Notes under the pieces: model-generated
Database searches by the model: none
What the model saw: only the letters and a program-made list of their open reading frames with translations
Told to the model about the DNA's origin: nothing
Shown: positions 9,221 to 17,480 of the stretch, piece by piece
How the letters are laid out: each line of letters begins with the position of its first letter
Position numbering within the stretch: the stretch's first letter is position 1
Assembly (NCBI GenBank): GCA_025451235.1
Contig: JANWKT010000014.1
Location: forward strand, 291,574 to 355,573
Direction of reading: 5' to 3'
Length of the DNA stretch: 64,000 nt
Source: Flavobacteriales bacterium
Lineage (GTDB): Bacteria > Bacteroidota > Bacteroidia > CAIKAF01
Translations under genes and position numbers: made by a program

Positions 9221-9262
9221 TAGTACTATGTATTGCATAGTACTACTGAATGCATAGATTTG
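9221..9262 (+). promoter_or_regulatory. padR promoter with palindromic operator over the -33 box
   Basis: TAGTACTATG-tattg-CATAGTACTA (9221-9245) is a perfect 10-bp inverted repeat with a 5-base spacer. The TTG in the spacer (9233-9235) is followed after exactly 19 bases by TAGATTTG (9255-9262), an exact Bacteroidota -7 box. The operator therefore sits squarely on the -33 element, the arrangement expected for autorepression by the PadR protein encoded 17 bases further on. Confidence 0.75.
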
Positions 9263-9278
9263 TGCCATAATTAATACT

Positions 9279-9644
9279 ATGTCAGCTCAAGTAACAACAG
9301 AAAACACAGAAGCACAGATGAGAAAGGGCATCCTTGAGTTGGTGATCCTCTCCGTGCTGGCCAGAAACGATGCGTATGCATCAGATATCATTAACGAATT
9401 GAAAGAAACAAAACTCATCGTTGTTGAAGGCACCTTGTATCCTCTGCTCACCCGGCTAAAAAACGGGGAGTTATTAACCTATCGCTGGGAAGAATCCACT
9501 CAAGGTCCTCCCCGCAAATATTACACCCTTACCGAAAAGGGCCGGGAGTTTTTAAAACAACTCAATTCTACCTGGGACGATTTGGTACTGGCTGTGAACA
9601 AAGCAAGAACACAAAGCTCCACCTCAAACTCAAACCAAGAATGA
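9279..9644 (+). CDS. PadR family transcriptional regulator
   Basis: 121 residues. A winged-helix PadR domain: 'MRKGILELVILSVLARNDAYASDIINEL', 'VVEGTLYPLLTRLKNGELL' and 'GPPRKYYTLTEKGREFL' are the standard landmarks. It lies 38 bases before a PspC-domain membrane protein gene, a pairing common in Bacteroidota, and probably controls both genes. The promoter carries a perfect palindrome likely to be its own operator. Confidence 0.93.
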   Translation: MSAQVTTENTEAQMRKGILELVILSVLARNDAYASDIINELKETKLIVVEGTLYPLLTRLKNGELLTYRWEESTQGPPRKYYTLTEKGREFLKQLNSTWDDLVLAVNKARTQSSTSNSNQE

Positions 9645-9682
9645 ACGCCATTACTGTGATAGAAATATTAAAATAAAGAATC

Positions 9683-11281
9683 ATGAAAAAAACAATTAAT
9701 GCAAATATAGGAGGCATGATCTTCCACCTGGACGAAGATGCTTACGAAAAGTGTAAATCATACCTTGATACCATCAAGGCCAAATTCAGCAAAGTGGAGG
9801 GAGGAGATGAGATCATTGTTGATATTGAATGGAGGATTGCTGAAATTTTCAAAGAAAAATTGGGAGGGTCACGTGAAGTGGTTTCCTTGGACGATGTTAC
9901 CAATATGGTAGCCATCATGGGAGATCCGAATTCATTTATGGATGAAGAAACCATCGATACAACCACACCCACCGAAAATCAACCGATGGTAAAAAGAAGG
10001 TTGTTCCGTGATCCTGACAAAAGGATATTGGGTGGTGTATGCAGTGGCTTTGGGGCATACTTCAATATAGATCCATGGGTAGTAAGGATCATTATGATCG
10101 CCTTGGTATTGTTTGTTGGGGTAACCTTTCTTCTCTACTTTGTATTCTGGATTGCCATGCCAAAAGCGGTAACTACTGCCGATCGGTTGATGATGAAAGG
10201 AAAAAAAGTGGATGTGAACAGCATTGAAGAATCTGTAAAAAAAGAATGGAATGAGACAAAATCAGGATTGAGGAATGCAGGTAAAAATGTAGGATCAAGT
10301 TCTGCTTTGAGTAGCTTGGGTAAGCTTATCCGGGTGGCTTTCGGACTATGCTTTATTTTCTTTAGCACATTAACCCTTGCCATATTTATTTGGGCCATGT
10401 GTTCCCCTTCAGCAACTATTCATATTGATCAAATGCATATATCCATCAGGGAAGCTGCTGGAATGGTCTTCGATTCGTTTGGCGAGAAAGCAGTTGCTTA
10501 TATCAGTGCATGGTTATTGATCGTTGTGCCCTCAGTATTGTTTATTTATTTAGGGATAAGAGCCATTCTTCAATTTAAACATAAGATGCGGTATGTAATG
10601 CTTGGTGGATTTTTATTGTGGATGATTGGATTGGTGATGTGCATTTATACAGTGATCAATGTGGCAGAAAAAAACAAAATGGAATCAAGCACAAAAGAAA
10701 ATCCTTCTATCACGATTCAGGATTCGGCTATTGTGAAACTAAGTGTATTGGGTACGGATGATATTCAGGGCTATAACCTGGAGGGTTATCCTATTGAAAA
10801 TGTAAATTTCGATATTGCTAAAAACACTATAGATAGTTTTCCAACCATCGAGATCACCAAAAGGTCACAGGGAAAGGACAAGCAATATGCTTTTAACATG
10901 GCTCAAAAGATCAATTATTTTTATAAAATTGATAGTAATCAGATCAAATTGGCTCCTTACTTTATGTTGAATAAAGGAGATAAATTCAGAGGGCAACAGG
11001 TTGACATCAAATTGCTGCTGCCCATTGGTTATCAGGTTTACCTGGCCAAAGGAACGGAACAAGTGATCAACAATATCAGCAATGTACAGGAAGTTTGGGA
11101 CCACCATATGCCAGAGCATACCTGGACAATGACCAAGGAAGGTTTGAATTGTAACGATTGTGAGGAAGACATTATACGCAAAGGAAAACATGGTGATGAA
11201 GACACACTTCATACACATGAGACCAATGTAAAAATAAAGATCACCGATGAAGATGGAGAGCATGAAGTAAACATCGATTAA
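9683..11281 (+). CDS. PspC domain membrane protein
   Basis: 532 residues. Residues 1 to about 100 resemble the N-terminal part of Bacteroidota PspC proteins ('MKKTINANIGGMIFHLDEDAYEKCKSYL' is compact and charged, with no signal peptide). The PspC domain lies at about 105-165 ('RRLFRDPDKRILGGVCSGFG', then a membrane helix). Three more membrane segments follow at roughly 214-240, 270-292 and 305-325. The remainder, about 200 residues, is probably extracytoplasmic and ends in an acidic, His-rich tail. PspC proteins take part in envelope-stress responses; here the partner is the PadR regulator and not a Psp regulon. Confidence 0.9.
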   Translation: MKKTINANIGGMIFHLDEDAYEKCKSYLDTIKAKFSKVEGGDEIIVDIEWRIAEIFKEKLGGSREVVSLDDVTNMVAIMGDPNSFMDEETIDTTTPTENQPMVKRRLFRDPDKRILGGVCSGFGAYFNIDPWVVRIIMIALVLFVGVTFLLYFVFWIAMPKAVTTADRLMMKGKKVDVNSIEESVKKEWNETKSGLRNAGKNVGSSSALSSLGKLIRVAFGLCFIFFSTLTLAIFIWAMCSPSATIHIDQMHISIREAAGMVFDSFGEKAVAYISAWLLIVVPSVLFIYLGIRAILQFKHKMRYVMLGGFLLWMIGLVMCIYTVINVAEKNKMESSTKENPSITIQDSAIVKLSVLGTDDIQGYNLEGYPIENVNFDIAKNTIDSFPTIEITKRSQGKDKQYAFNMAQKINYFYKIDSNQIKLAPYFMLNKGDKFRGQQVDIKLLLPIGYQVYLAKGTEQVINNISNVQEVWDHHMPEHTWTMTKEGLNCNDCEEDIIRKGKHGDEDTLHTHETNVKIKITDEDGEHEVNID

Positions 11282-11362
11282 CGGTTGAGTATGTAACAAA
11301 ACAAGCAGGGATCACGTCTAGCTAGCAAACCTGGTTGATTAGAAAAAGTTCTTTATATATTA

Positions 11363-11370
11363 TATCTTTG
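11363..11370 (+). promoter_or_regulatory. -7 box (TATCTTTG) of RNase P RNA
   Basis: An exact TAnnTTTG match ending two to six bases before the predicted 5' end of the RNA. It calibrates the distance from the box to the transcription start in this genome. No convincing -33 TTTG box is seen. Confidence 0.7.
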
Positions 11371-11371
11371 T

Positions 11372-11742
11372 AAAAGCAAGCCGGCTTGTCGCTGTTTGAG
11401 ATCGCAAGATCGAGAAGAGAGGAAAGTCCGGGCAGTACAGAGCACCGCACTTCTTAACAGGAAGGTGCTGTCAGCCTTGGCGGACAGCAACGGAAAGGGC
11501 CACAGAAAAATACTACCATCAACTTCGGTTGTTGGAAAAGGTGAAAATGTGAGGTAAGAGCTCACAGGTCTGTTTGGCAACAAATGGATCGGGTAAACCC
11601 TGCGGACTGAAAGACCAAATACACCCCAATGAAACGGCTCGTTTCGCTATAGGGGAGGGTAGGTTGCTAGATCCTAACGGTGACGTTAGGGTTAGATAAA
11701 TGACAGGTTAAAACAGAACCCGGCTTACTGGCTTGCTTTTTT
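11372..11742 (+). ncRNA. rnpB: RNase P RNA (bacterial class A)
   Basis: The conserved landmarks of bacterial RNase P RNA occur in order: GAGGAAAGTCCGGGC near 11418, AGAGCACCGC, GGAAAGGGCCACAGAAA near 11493, GGTAAACCC, and AGATAAATGACAGG followed by ACAGAACCCGGCTTAC near the 3' end. The terminal helix P1 is formed by 11372-11382 (AAAAGCAAGCC) and 11730-11740 (GGCTTGCTTTT). The U run after P1 probably ends transcription. This RNA is the catalytic part of the enzyme that trims tRNA 5' leaders. Ends are good to a few bases. Confidence 0.97.
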
Positions 11743-11854
11743 CAATCTTTTTTTACGATCCCTTATTTGTTCAGTTCAAAGTGGACCTGGATAGGCCGTG
11801 CTTTGTCTGAACCGAAGAAAACATAACACTAAAAAACAATTAATACGATCAATT

Positions 11855-12736
11855 ATGAAAAATTTCACTGTCATTTTAAAAACCATGTTTGCAGCCTTTT
11901 TTCTTCTGCAGATCATCTTTTACTCTCAACTCTATGCAACAGGTGGTATAGATGTTATTAGACTCGATGCCAACGTCAATAAACTGGAGAAAATGAATCA
12001 TATCCTTCTGACAGGTGCTGTTATTGAAAAAAGAAACGATCTTACACCTCCATATATAGAGGAAACTCCTTATAGGATCGGTGAATGGTCTAAAACATTT
12101 ACAGCGGTAATACTCATGCAAATGGTAGATGAAAAAATGATCCAGCTAGGAACCCCTTTGTCCAGGTTTTTTCCTGATCTTCCCAATGGAAAGTATATAT
12201 CGATGGCCGACCTATTGTCGGAATCCCTAAATATCACTCATTATTTATCAGGAGGGAAATATTATCATTCGATTGGCAGTGAATTTGTTTTTGATGAATT
12301 GGCGGAAGCGGAAAAGGAAGCAGATACCAGTCATGAATTCAGCTTTAACAATGCCAACTACCGGGTGCTTGCAATTGTGATCGAGAAGATCAGTGGGAAA
12401 TCGTATGCGGAGGTGTTAAAGGAAAGGATCATTCAAAAAATAGAATTGAAAAATACCCATGATGGTTCTGAGCAAAACCTGGCCGGACAGGAAGTGCATA
12501 CCTTTGCCTCCTTTTATAACCAAATGGAAGCCTTGGGGAAATGGGACTTACAATCCATCGCTGGTTCAGGCAGTATCATTTCGACCCCTGGAGATCTTTT
12601 TAAATTCATTCATGCACTTTTTCACCAAGAATTGGTATCGGAAAAAAGTTTGATGAATATCCTGAACCTTGGACCTACATCCGGATTAACGGAACTGGTA
12701 TACAGTGGCCAGGTGGGTTTTAAACCTTATAACTGA
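11855..12736 (+). CDS. Truncated serine-hydrolase (class C beta-lactamase fold) paralogue without catalytic residues
   Basis: 293 residues, a clear paralogue of the three genes that follow (about 450 residues each). All three catalytic motifs are lost. The SxxK serine is replaced by Glu77 in 'RIGEWSKTF' (siblings: RIGSISKMF); the YxN tyrosine is Phe164 in 'FNN'; and the protein ends at 'GFKPYN' exactly where siblings carry 'GFGHNG'. The C-terminal lipocalin-like part is absent. An N-terminal signal or anchor segment is present (residues 8-28). ATG 11855 is preferred over the longer frame from 11798. It is either a pseudoenzyme or an early-stage pseudogene; the intact frame of 293 codons favours some retained role. 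Confidence 0.8.
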   Translation: MKNFTVILKTMFAAFFLLQIIFYSQLYATGGIDVIRLDANVNKLEKMNHILLTGAVIEKRNDLTPPYIEETPYRIGEWSKTFTAVILMQMVDEKMIQLGTPLSRFFPDLPNGKYISMADLLSESLNITHYLSGGKYYHSIGSEFVFDELAEAEKEADTSHEFSFNNANYRVLAIVIEKISGKSYAEVLKERIIQKIELKNTHDGSEQNLAGQEVHTFASFYNQMEALGKWDLQSIAGSGSIISTPGDLFKFIHALFHQELVSEKSLMNILNLGPTSGLTELVYSGQVGFKPYN

Positions 12737-12783
12737 TCTGTGGATCTATTTCTCAAAAGAATCATATATTTATAAATAAAAAC

Positions 12784-14142
12784 ATGAGCAAAAAATATTC
12801 ACTTTTCATTTCATGCTGGTTCATTAGTTTAGCTGGAATTTCCCCGATAACCATCGGAGCCCAAAATCTGCTGAACAGATCCAAATTGGATAGTTTGATC
12901 ACTGCTATGGATGTAAACAACCGGGCTATGTTCACCGTTTCGATAGCTGAAAAGGGAAATATTGTTTACCATAGGTCGGTTGGATTTATGGATTCAAATA
13001 TTTCGGTAAAAGCAAATGAAACCACCAAATACAGGATTGGTTCGATCTCTAAAATGTTTACCTCTATCATGATCTTTCAACTGGTGGAAGAGAAAAAACT
13101 AACCTTGGATGCTAAATTGTCCAAATTTTTTCCAAAGGTGAAGAATGCATCGAAAATAACGATAGAGGATCTGCTATGTCATCAAAGTGGGATCCATAAT
13201 TTTACCTCTGATTCGTTATATTTTACCTATTATACATCACCCAAATCAAAAAAAGAATTGGTTGCCCTGATCAACGCATTACCATCTGATTTTGAGCCGA
13301 CGACCGTGCAGGAATACAGTAATTCAAATTTTGTTTTGTTGGGATATATTATAGAACAGATCACCCACAAAACGTTCGCTGAAAATTTGCAGAGTAGGAT
13401 CGTGCAAAAGATAGGATTAAAAAATACTTATTATGGAGCTAAGGCTGATCTCTCCAAAAACGAAGCAAGATCCTATAAATGGGTGGGTGATCATTGGCAG
13501 ACAGACCCGGAAACCGATATGAGCATCCCGCATGGGGCAGGAGCTATTGTATCCACAACCGACGATCTGGTTAAGTTTGCACATGCTTTATTTAGTGGTC
13601 GATTAATTTCGCAAGCTTCCATCGATAATATGATCACCTTTCGTCGTGAATGGGGACTTGGGATTTTCCCTATGGAATTTTCAGGCAAAAAAGGGTTTGG
13701 ACACAATGGAGGCATTGATGAATTTGGGTCACAACTCAAATATTTTACGGATGATAGCTTATCGGTGGCTATTACCTGTAACGGAGCGCATTATTCTATG
13801 AAAGATTGTATGAAAGGGGTGCTGAGTTGTTATTATAACAAGCCTTATTCCATTCCAACCTTCGTTGAGTATAAAGTTGCGGAGGGTCTACTTCAACAAT
13901 ATTCAGGATCGTACAGTTCAGCAGCCCTGAAGATGGATATTGTATTTACGGTCGATGGAGGATCATTGAAAGCACAAGCGACCGGACAACCACCCATCGT
14001 CCTGGAGCCTGTATCCGATACCGTTTTTAATTTTAGTGAAGCGGCAGCAGAATTTACCTTTATTAAATCAGATACAGGTTCAATAGATCAGGTAATGCTT
14101 AAGCAAGGCGGAATGGAATTTATTTTTCTAAAACAAAAATAA
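12784..14142 (+). CDS. Serine hydrolase, class C beta-lactamase/penicillin-binding fold
   Basis: 452 residues with a signal peptide (to about residue 26, '...TIGAQ'). Catalytic motifs are intact: Ser87-x-x-Lys90 ('GSISK'), Tyr179-Ser-Asn181 and His308-Asn-Gly310. A C-terminal region of about 100 residues ('LLQQYSGSYSSAALKMDI' to 'GGMEFIFLKQK') resembles the small barrel often attached to such enzymes. Likely an exported esterase or peptidase; resistance to beta-lactams cannot be inferred. It is the second of four tandem paralogues and lies 47 bases after the truncated one. Confidence 0.9.
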   Translation: MSKKYSLFISCWFISLAGISPITIGAQNLLNRSKLDSLITAMDVNNRAMFTVSIAEKGNIVYHRSVGFMDSNISVKANETTKYRIGSISKMFTSIMIFQLVEEKKLTLDAKLSKFFPKVKNASKITIEDLLCHQSGIHNFTSDSLYFTYYTSPKSKKELVALINALPSDFEPTTVQEYSNSNFVLLGYIIEQITHKTFAENLQSRIVQKIGLKNTYYGAKADLSKNEARSYKWVGDHWQTDPETDMSIPHGAGAIVSTTDDLVKFAHALFSGRLISQASIDNMITFRREWGLGIFPMEFSGKKGFGHNGGIDEFGSQLKYFTDDSLSVAITCNGAHYSMKDCMKGVLSCYYNKPYSIPTFVEYKVAEGLLQQYSGSYSSAALKMDIVFTVDGGSLKAQATGQPPIVLEPVSDTVFNFSEAAAEFTFIKSDTGSIDQVMLKQGGMEFIFLKQK

Positions 14143-14162
14143 ATAAACCAGTCGACGATTGG

Positions 14163-14516
14163 CTAGTCTGCTATTTTAGTTAACTCCACCCCGTCTACTG
14201 TCATTTTCCATGTTCCGGTACTATCCTGGTGGGGTGTTTCAGAAACCACAAAAGTGGTATTGATTCCAAGTGCACCTACCACAAAATTATTTCCTTCAAA
14301 TTTTTGGATCGGAGCTGAAAGGGATTTATTCATACTTCCGCTATGTTTTTCATATTTTACCCTTCCTCCCTTAGAAATGGAAAGGTCGATTTCTGATGAT
14401 TTCCAGACACCCACGTAATCTTGTTTATCGGCGGGTACGGGGATGCCTTTGATGCCACAGGAGGCCAGTGTTACAATACAAATAAAAGCAAAAAATCGGA
14501 TGAGATTTGGATTCAT
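14163..14516 (-). CDS. Small lipoprotein, lipocalin-like, unknown function
   Basis: 117 residues starting MNPNLIRFF. A hydrophobic segment ends in 'TLASC', a lipobox, so the mature protein should be membrane-anchored. The rest is rich in short beta-type stretches ('YVGVWKSSEIDLSIS', 'GTWKMTVDGVEL'). A start at 14537 is also in frame, but a minus-strand TATATTTG box at 14535-14542 overlaps it, favouring the downstream ATG. It is inserted on the opposite strand between serine-hydrolase paralogues two and three. Confidence 0.7.
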   Translation of the reverse strand: MNPNLIRFFAFICIVTLASCGIKGIPVPADKQDYVGVWKSSEIDLSISKGGRVKYEKHSGSMNKSLSAPIQKFEGNNFVVGALGINTTFVVSETPHQDSTGTWKMTVDGVELTKIAD

Positions 14517-14589
14517 AGTAGATGGATTTAAATTCAAATATATGTTTTTCCTTTTTAATTTCCGTTAGCCCGCAAAATTTCTGATTATT

Positions 14590-14619
14590 TTGAAGGTTTA
14601 CTTTTTATCCCTATGTTTA
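14590..14619 (+). promoter_or_regulatory. Promoter of third serine hydrolase (TTG-N19-TATGTTTA)
   Basis: TTG at 14590-14592 (within TTTTG), 19 bases, then TATGTTTA at 14612-14619, one mismatch from TAnnTTTG. The box ends four bases before the ATG, implying a leaderless or nearly leaderless message. Confidence 0.6.
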
Positions 14620-14623
14620 TTAT

Positions 14624-15973
14624 ATGAAAACAGTTAAGCTATATTTCCTGCTGGTCTTTGGCTGCTCAACCTTTACAATGTCTCTGTCGGCGCAAACGGC
14701 CTTGAACATTGCAAAAATGGACAGCCTGCTGGATGTATACGAGCAAAAAAACAAATTGATGTTATCCTTGGCGATCCATCAAGGTGGGAACCAGGTTTAT
14801 AACAAACAGATTGGATATGCTGAAGTAGAAACCGGTACAAAGGCAAACCCCACTACTAAATACCGGGTAGGCTCTATTACTAAGATGTTTACATCGGTAA
14901 TGATCCAGCAACTGATCGAAGAAAAAAAACTAAAGCTGAATACTCCATTATCAAAATTTTTCCCCAAAATAACCAATTCAAAAAAGATCACCATTGAACA
15001 GCTCCTGCAACATCGAACGGGTCTTCATAATTTTACAGATGATGCAGAGTTTCTTCTTCACAGTTCAACTCCTAAAACATCCTCCCAAATGCTGGAGATC
15101 ATTTATTCCCTTCCCCATGATTTTGAGCCTGGAGAAAAGTATGCTTATTGCAATACCAATTATGTATTGTTGGGATATATCATTGAGAAATTGACAAAAA
15201 GATCCTATGCCGATGCCTTGATGGAAAGAATCGTGAACAAAATTGGACTGAAAAACACCTATTACGGAACTCAAACGAATGTTTCGAAGAATGAGGCCAG
15301 GTCGTATATTTATTCGAACCGGTCCTGGACCGTGCATCCCGAATGGGATATGAGTCTCATACATGGGTCAGGGGCGATCGTTTCCACTACAGAAGATCTG
15401 GTAAAATTTATTGAAGCATTGTTCTCATTTCAGTTGACCACCCAGGAATCCTTAAAACAAATGTGTACCCTGAGGGATAGCTACGGTTATGGAATGATCA
15501 CGGTTCCGTTTAACAGTACCTTCTCATTGGGGCATAATGGTCATTGGGATGCATTTGAATCTTTGGTTATCCATTTCCCAGTCGAAAATATATCGGTGGC
15601 CTATAGTGTCAATGGAAAAAATGCGAATATCAATGACTTTTTGATAGGAGTCCTGTCCATATGTTTCAACGTTCCGTATGAAATCCCACGATTTTATGCT
15701 TTCGAAGTCCCCGAGAAAGTATTAAACGAATATACAGGGACCTATCACTGTAGTTCCTTGCAACTGGATTTTTATATTTCCAAAGAAGGAAATATTATTA
15801 TAGGCCAGGCCGTTGGGCAGTCTTCTTTTCCTTTGGAGGCGGTATCTGAAACACATTTCACCTATGCACCGGCCAGTCTCGAAATTGAATTTAAGAAAAA
15901 CATAGTGAATGAAGTGGATCAATTCATACTCAGGCAATCAGGCATGGAGTTTGTCTTTGCAAAGCTAAAATGA
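14624..15973 (+). CDS. Serine hydrolase, class C beta-lactamase/penicillin-binding fold
   Basis: 449 residues with a signal peptide ending near 'SLSAQ' (residue 24). The catalytic set is complete: Ser84-Ile-Thr-Lys87, Tyr175-Cys-Asn177 and His304-Asn-Gly306. Strongly similar over its length to the neighbouring paralogues, including the 'GLKNTYYGT' and 'DMSLIHGSGAIVSTT' stretches and the C-terminal barrel ending 'GMEFVFAKLK'. Its own promoter lies directly upstream. The substrate is unknown. Confidence 0.9.
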   Translation: MKTVKLYFLLVFGCSTFTMSLSAQTALNIAKMDSLLDVYEQKNKLMLSLAIHQGGNQVYNKQIGYAEVETGTKANPTTKYRVGSITKMFTSVMIQQLIEEKKLKLNTPLSKFFPKITNSKKITIEQLLQHRTGLHNFTDDAEFLLHSSTPKTSSQMLEIIYSLPHDFEPGEKYAYCNTNYVLLGYIIEKLTKRSYADALMERIVNKIGLKNTYYGTQTNVSKNEARSYIYSNRSWTVHPEWDMSLIHGSGAIVSTTEDLVKFIEALFSFQLTTQESLKQMCTLRDSYGYGMITVPFNSTFSLGHNGHWDAFESLVIHFPVENISVAYSVNGKNANINDFLIGVLSICFNVPYEIPRFYAFEVPEKVLNEYTGTYHCSSLQLDFYISKEGNIIIGQAVGQSSFPLEAVSETHFTYAPASLEIEFKKNIVNEVDQFILRQSGMEFVFAKLK

Positions 15974-16031
15974 ATAAATAGGGATTAACCCCGATATTTT
16001 TCTTCTCCCTTCCTGGAATCTTTGTGCAAAA

Positions 16032-17384
16032 ATGTATATGAAAACACTTTACGCAATTTTATGGGGGATTTTCATCTTGAATGGGTCTGGCATTTTCAGT
16101 CAATCCTTGAATGTTGCAAAGATGGATAGCCTGTTAAATTCTTTTGACACAAACAACAAATCGATGCTTTCCATAGCCGTCAGCCAGAAAGGCCAGGTAA
16201 CTTATAAAAGATCGATCGGATTTTTATCGTTGGAGGACCATAACCCTATTGCATCAAGCAACATCACTCGCTATAGAATAGGATCAGTTTCGAAGTTATT
16301 TACATCCATTATCATTCACCAATTAATTGAGGAAAAAAAGCTTCAACATGGAACATTGTTATCCAAGTATTTTCCTAAGATCCCCAACGCAAAGAAAATA
16401 ACGATCGAGCAATTATTGAGACATCGAAGTGGGTTGTATGATTTTACCAGCGATCCGGCCTTCATGACCTATCATACCCAATCTAAAACCCAAAAGGAAC
16501 TTCTTGATATTTTTTATTCGCAGAAGCCAATATTCGAGCCAGATCAAAAAATGGAATATTGTAATACCGGGTTTGTATTGCTCGGGTTTATCATTGAGAA
16601 AATTACTAAAAAATCGTATGCTGAGGTATTACAGGAAAGAATTTGTAATAAAATTAAATTGATGAACACATACTTCGGTACCAAAACAAACGTGGAAAAA
16701 AACGAGGCAAAGTCCTATACCTATATCAACAATAGCTGGGTGGTTTCTCCGGAATCTGATATGAGTATCCCGCATGGGGCAGGAGCTGTTGTTTCTACCG
16801 TGGAGGACCTTGTAAAATTTATTGAAGCCATCTTTTCTCATCAATTGGTTTCCAAAACCAGTTTGGATCAAATGACTACCTTAAAAGATATTTGGGGATT
16901 AGGTATTTATGTTTTTCGGGGACTTAACCATACAGGATATGGTCACCAGGGTAGAATTGATGCGTTTTTTACTACGCTTGTCCATTTCCCGACGGATAGC
17001 TTAACCGTGGCGGTTGCAACCAATGGTCAAAATGGCCAGAACGACACATTTTTAAAAGGGGTATTGTCTATATGTTTTGATCAACCTTATCGTATTCCGG
17101 ATTTTATTGAGTATAAAGTTCCTGATCATATCTTGAATACTTATATTGGTTCATACCACAATAGTACGATGAAGACGGATTTTATGGTGAGTTCGTCAAA
17201 TGGAACGTTGGTGATGCAGGCCTCGGGTCAGCCTGCATTTAACGTAGAGGCGGAGAATGATTCAGTATTCAAATTCAATTTGGCCAATATATCCGTTGTA
17301 TTTAAAAGAAATACGGAGGCATATGCTAACCAGTTTGTTCTTAAGCAAGCCGGGATGGAATTTATCTTTGACAGACGCAAATAG
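16032..17384 (+). CDS. Serine hydrolase, class C beta-lactamase/penicillin-binding fold
   Basis: 450 residues with a signal peptide to about residue 24 ('GIFSQ'). Ser85-Val-Ser-Lys88, Tyr176-Cys-Asn178 and 'GHQG' are present, so the third motif is HxG as in this family. It is the fourth tandem paralogue. The start could be 16032 or the ATG at 16038 (MKTLYAI). A near-consensus box AATCTTTG at 16017-16024 lies just before it. The stop is about 100 bases from the sensor kinase gene. Confidence 0.9.
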   Translation: MYMKTLYAILWGIFILNGSGIFSQSLNVAKMDSLLNSFDTNNKSMLSIAVSQKGQVTYKRSIGFLSLEDHNPIASSNITRYRIGSVSKLFTSIIIHQLIEEKKLQHGTLLSKYFPKIPNAKKITIEQLLRHRSGLYDFTSDPAFMTYHTQSKTQKELLDIFYSQKPIFEPDQKMEYCNTGFVLLGFIIEKITKKSYAEVLQERICNKIKLMNTYFGTKTNVEKNEAKSYTYINNSWVVSPESDMSIPHGAGAVVSTVEDLVKFIEAIFSHQLVSKTSLDQMTTLKDIWGLGIYVFRGLNHTGYGHQGRIDAFFTTLVHFPTDSLTVAVATNGQNGQNDTFLKGVLSICFDQPYRIPDFIEYKVPDHILNTYIGSYHNSTMKTDFMVSSSNGTLVMQASGQPAFNVEAENDSVFKFNLANISVVFKRNTEAYANQFVLKQAGMEFIFDRRK

Positions 17385-17480
17385 GTCGACCGCTCATTTC
17401 CAACGGGTAAAGGATCAATTCTCTTTCTTGCTTCCAAACATTTGCTAATTTAGCTGAATATAAATTCGGGAGTGAGCAAT

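Noticed and set aside
11855..12783. Frameshift explaining the short first serine hydrolase
   Set aside because: Only about 50 bases separate its stop from the next gene and they show no remnant of the missing C-terminal 150 residues in other frames, so it is a true truncation.
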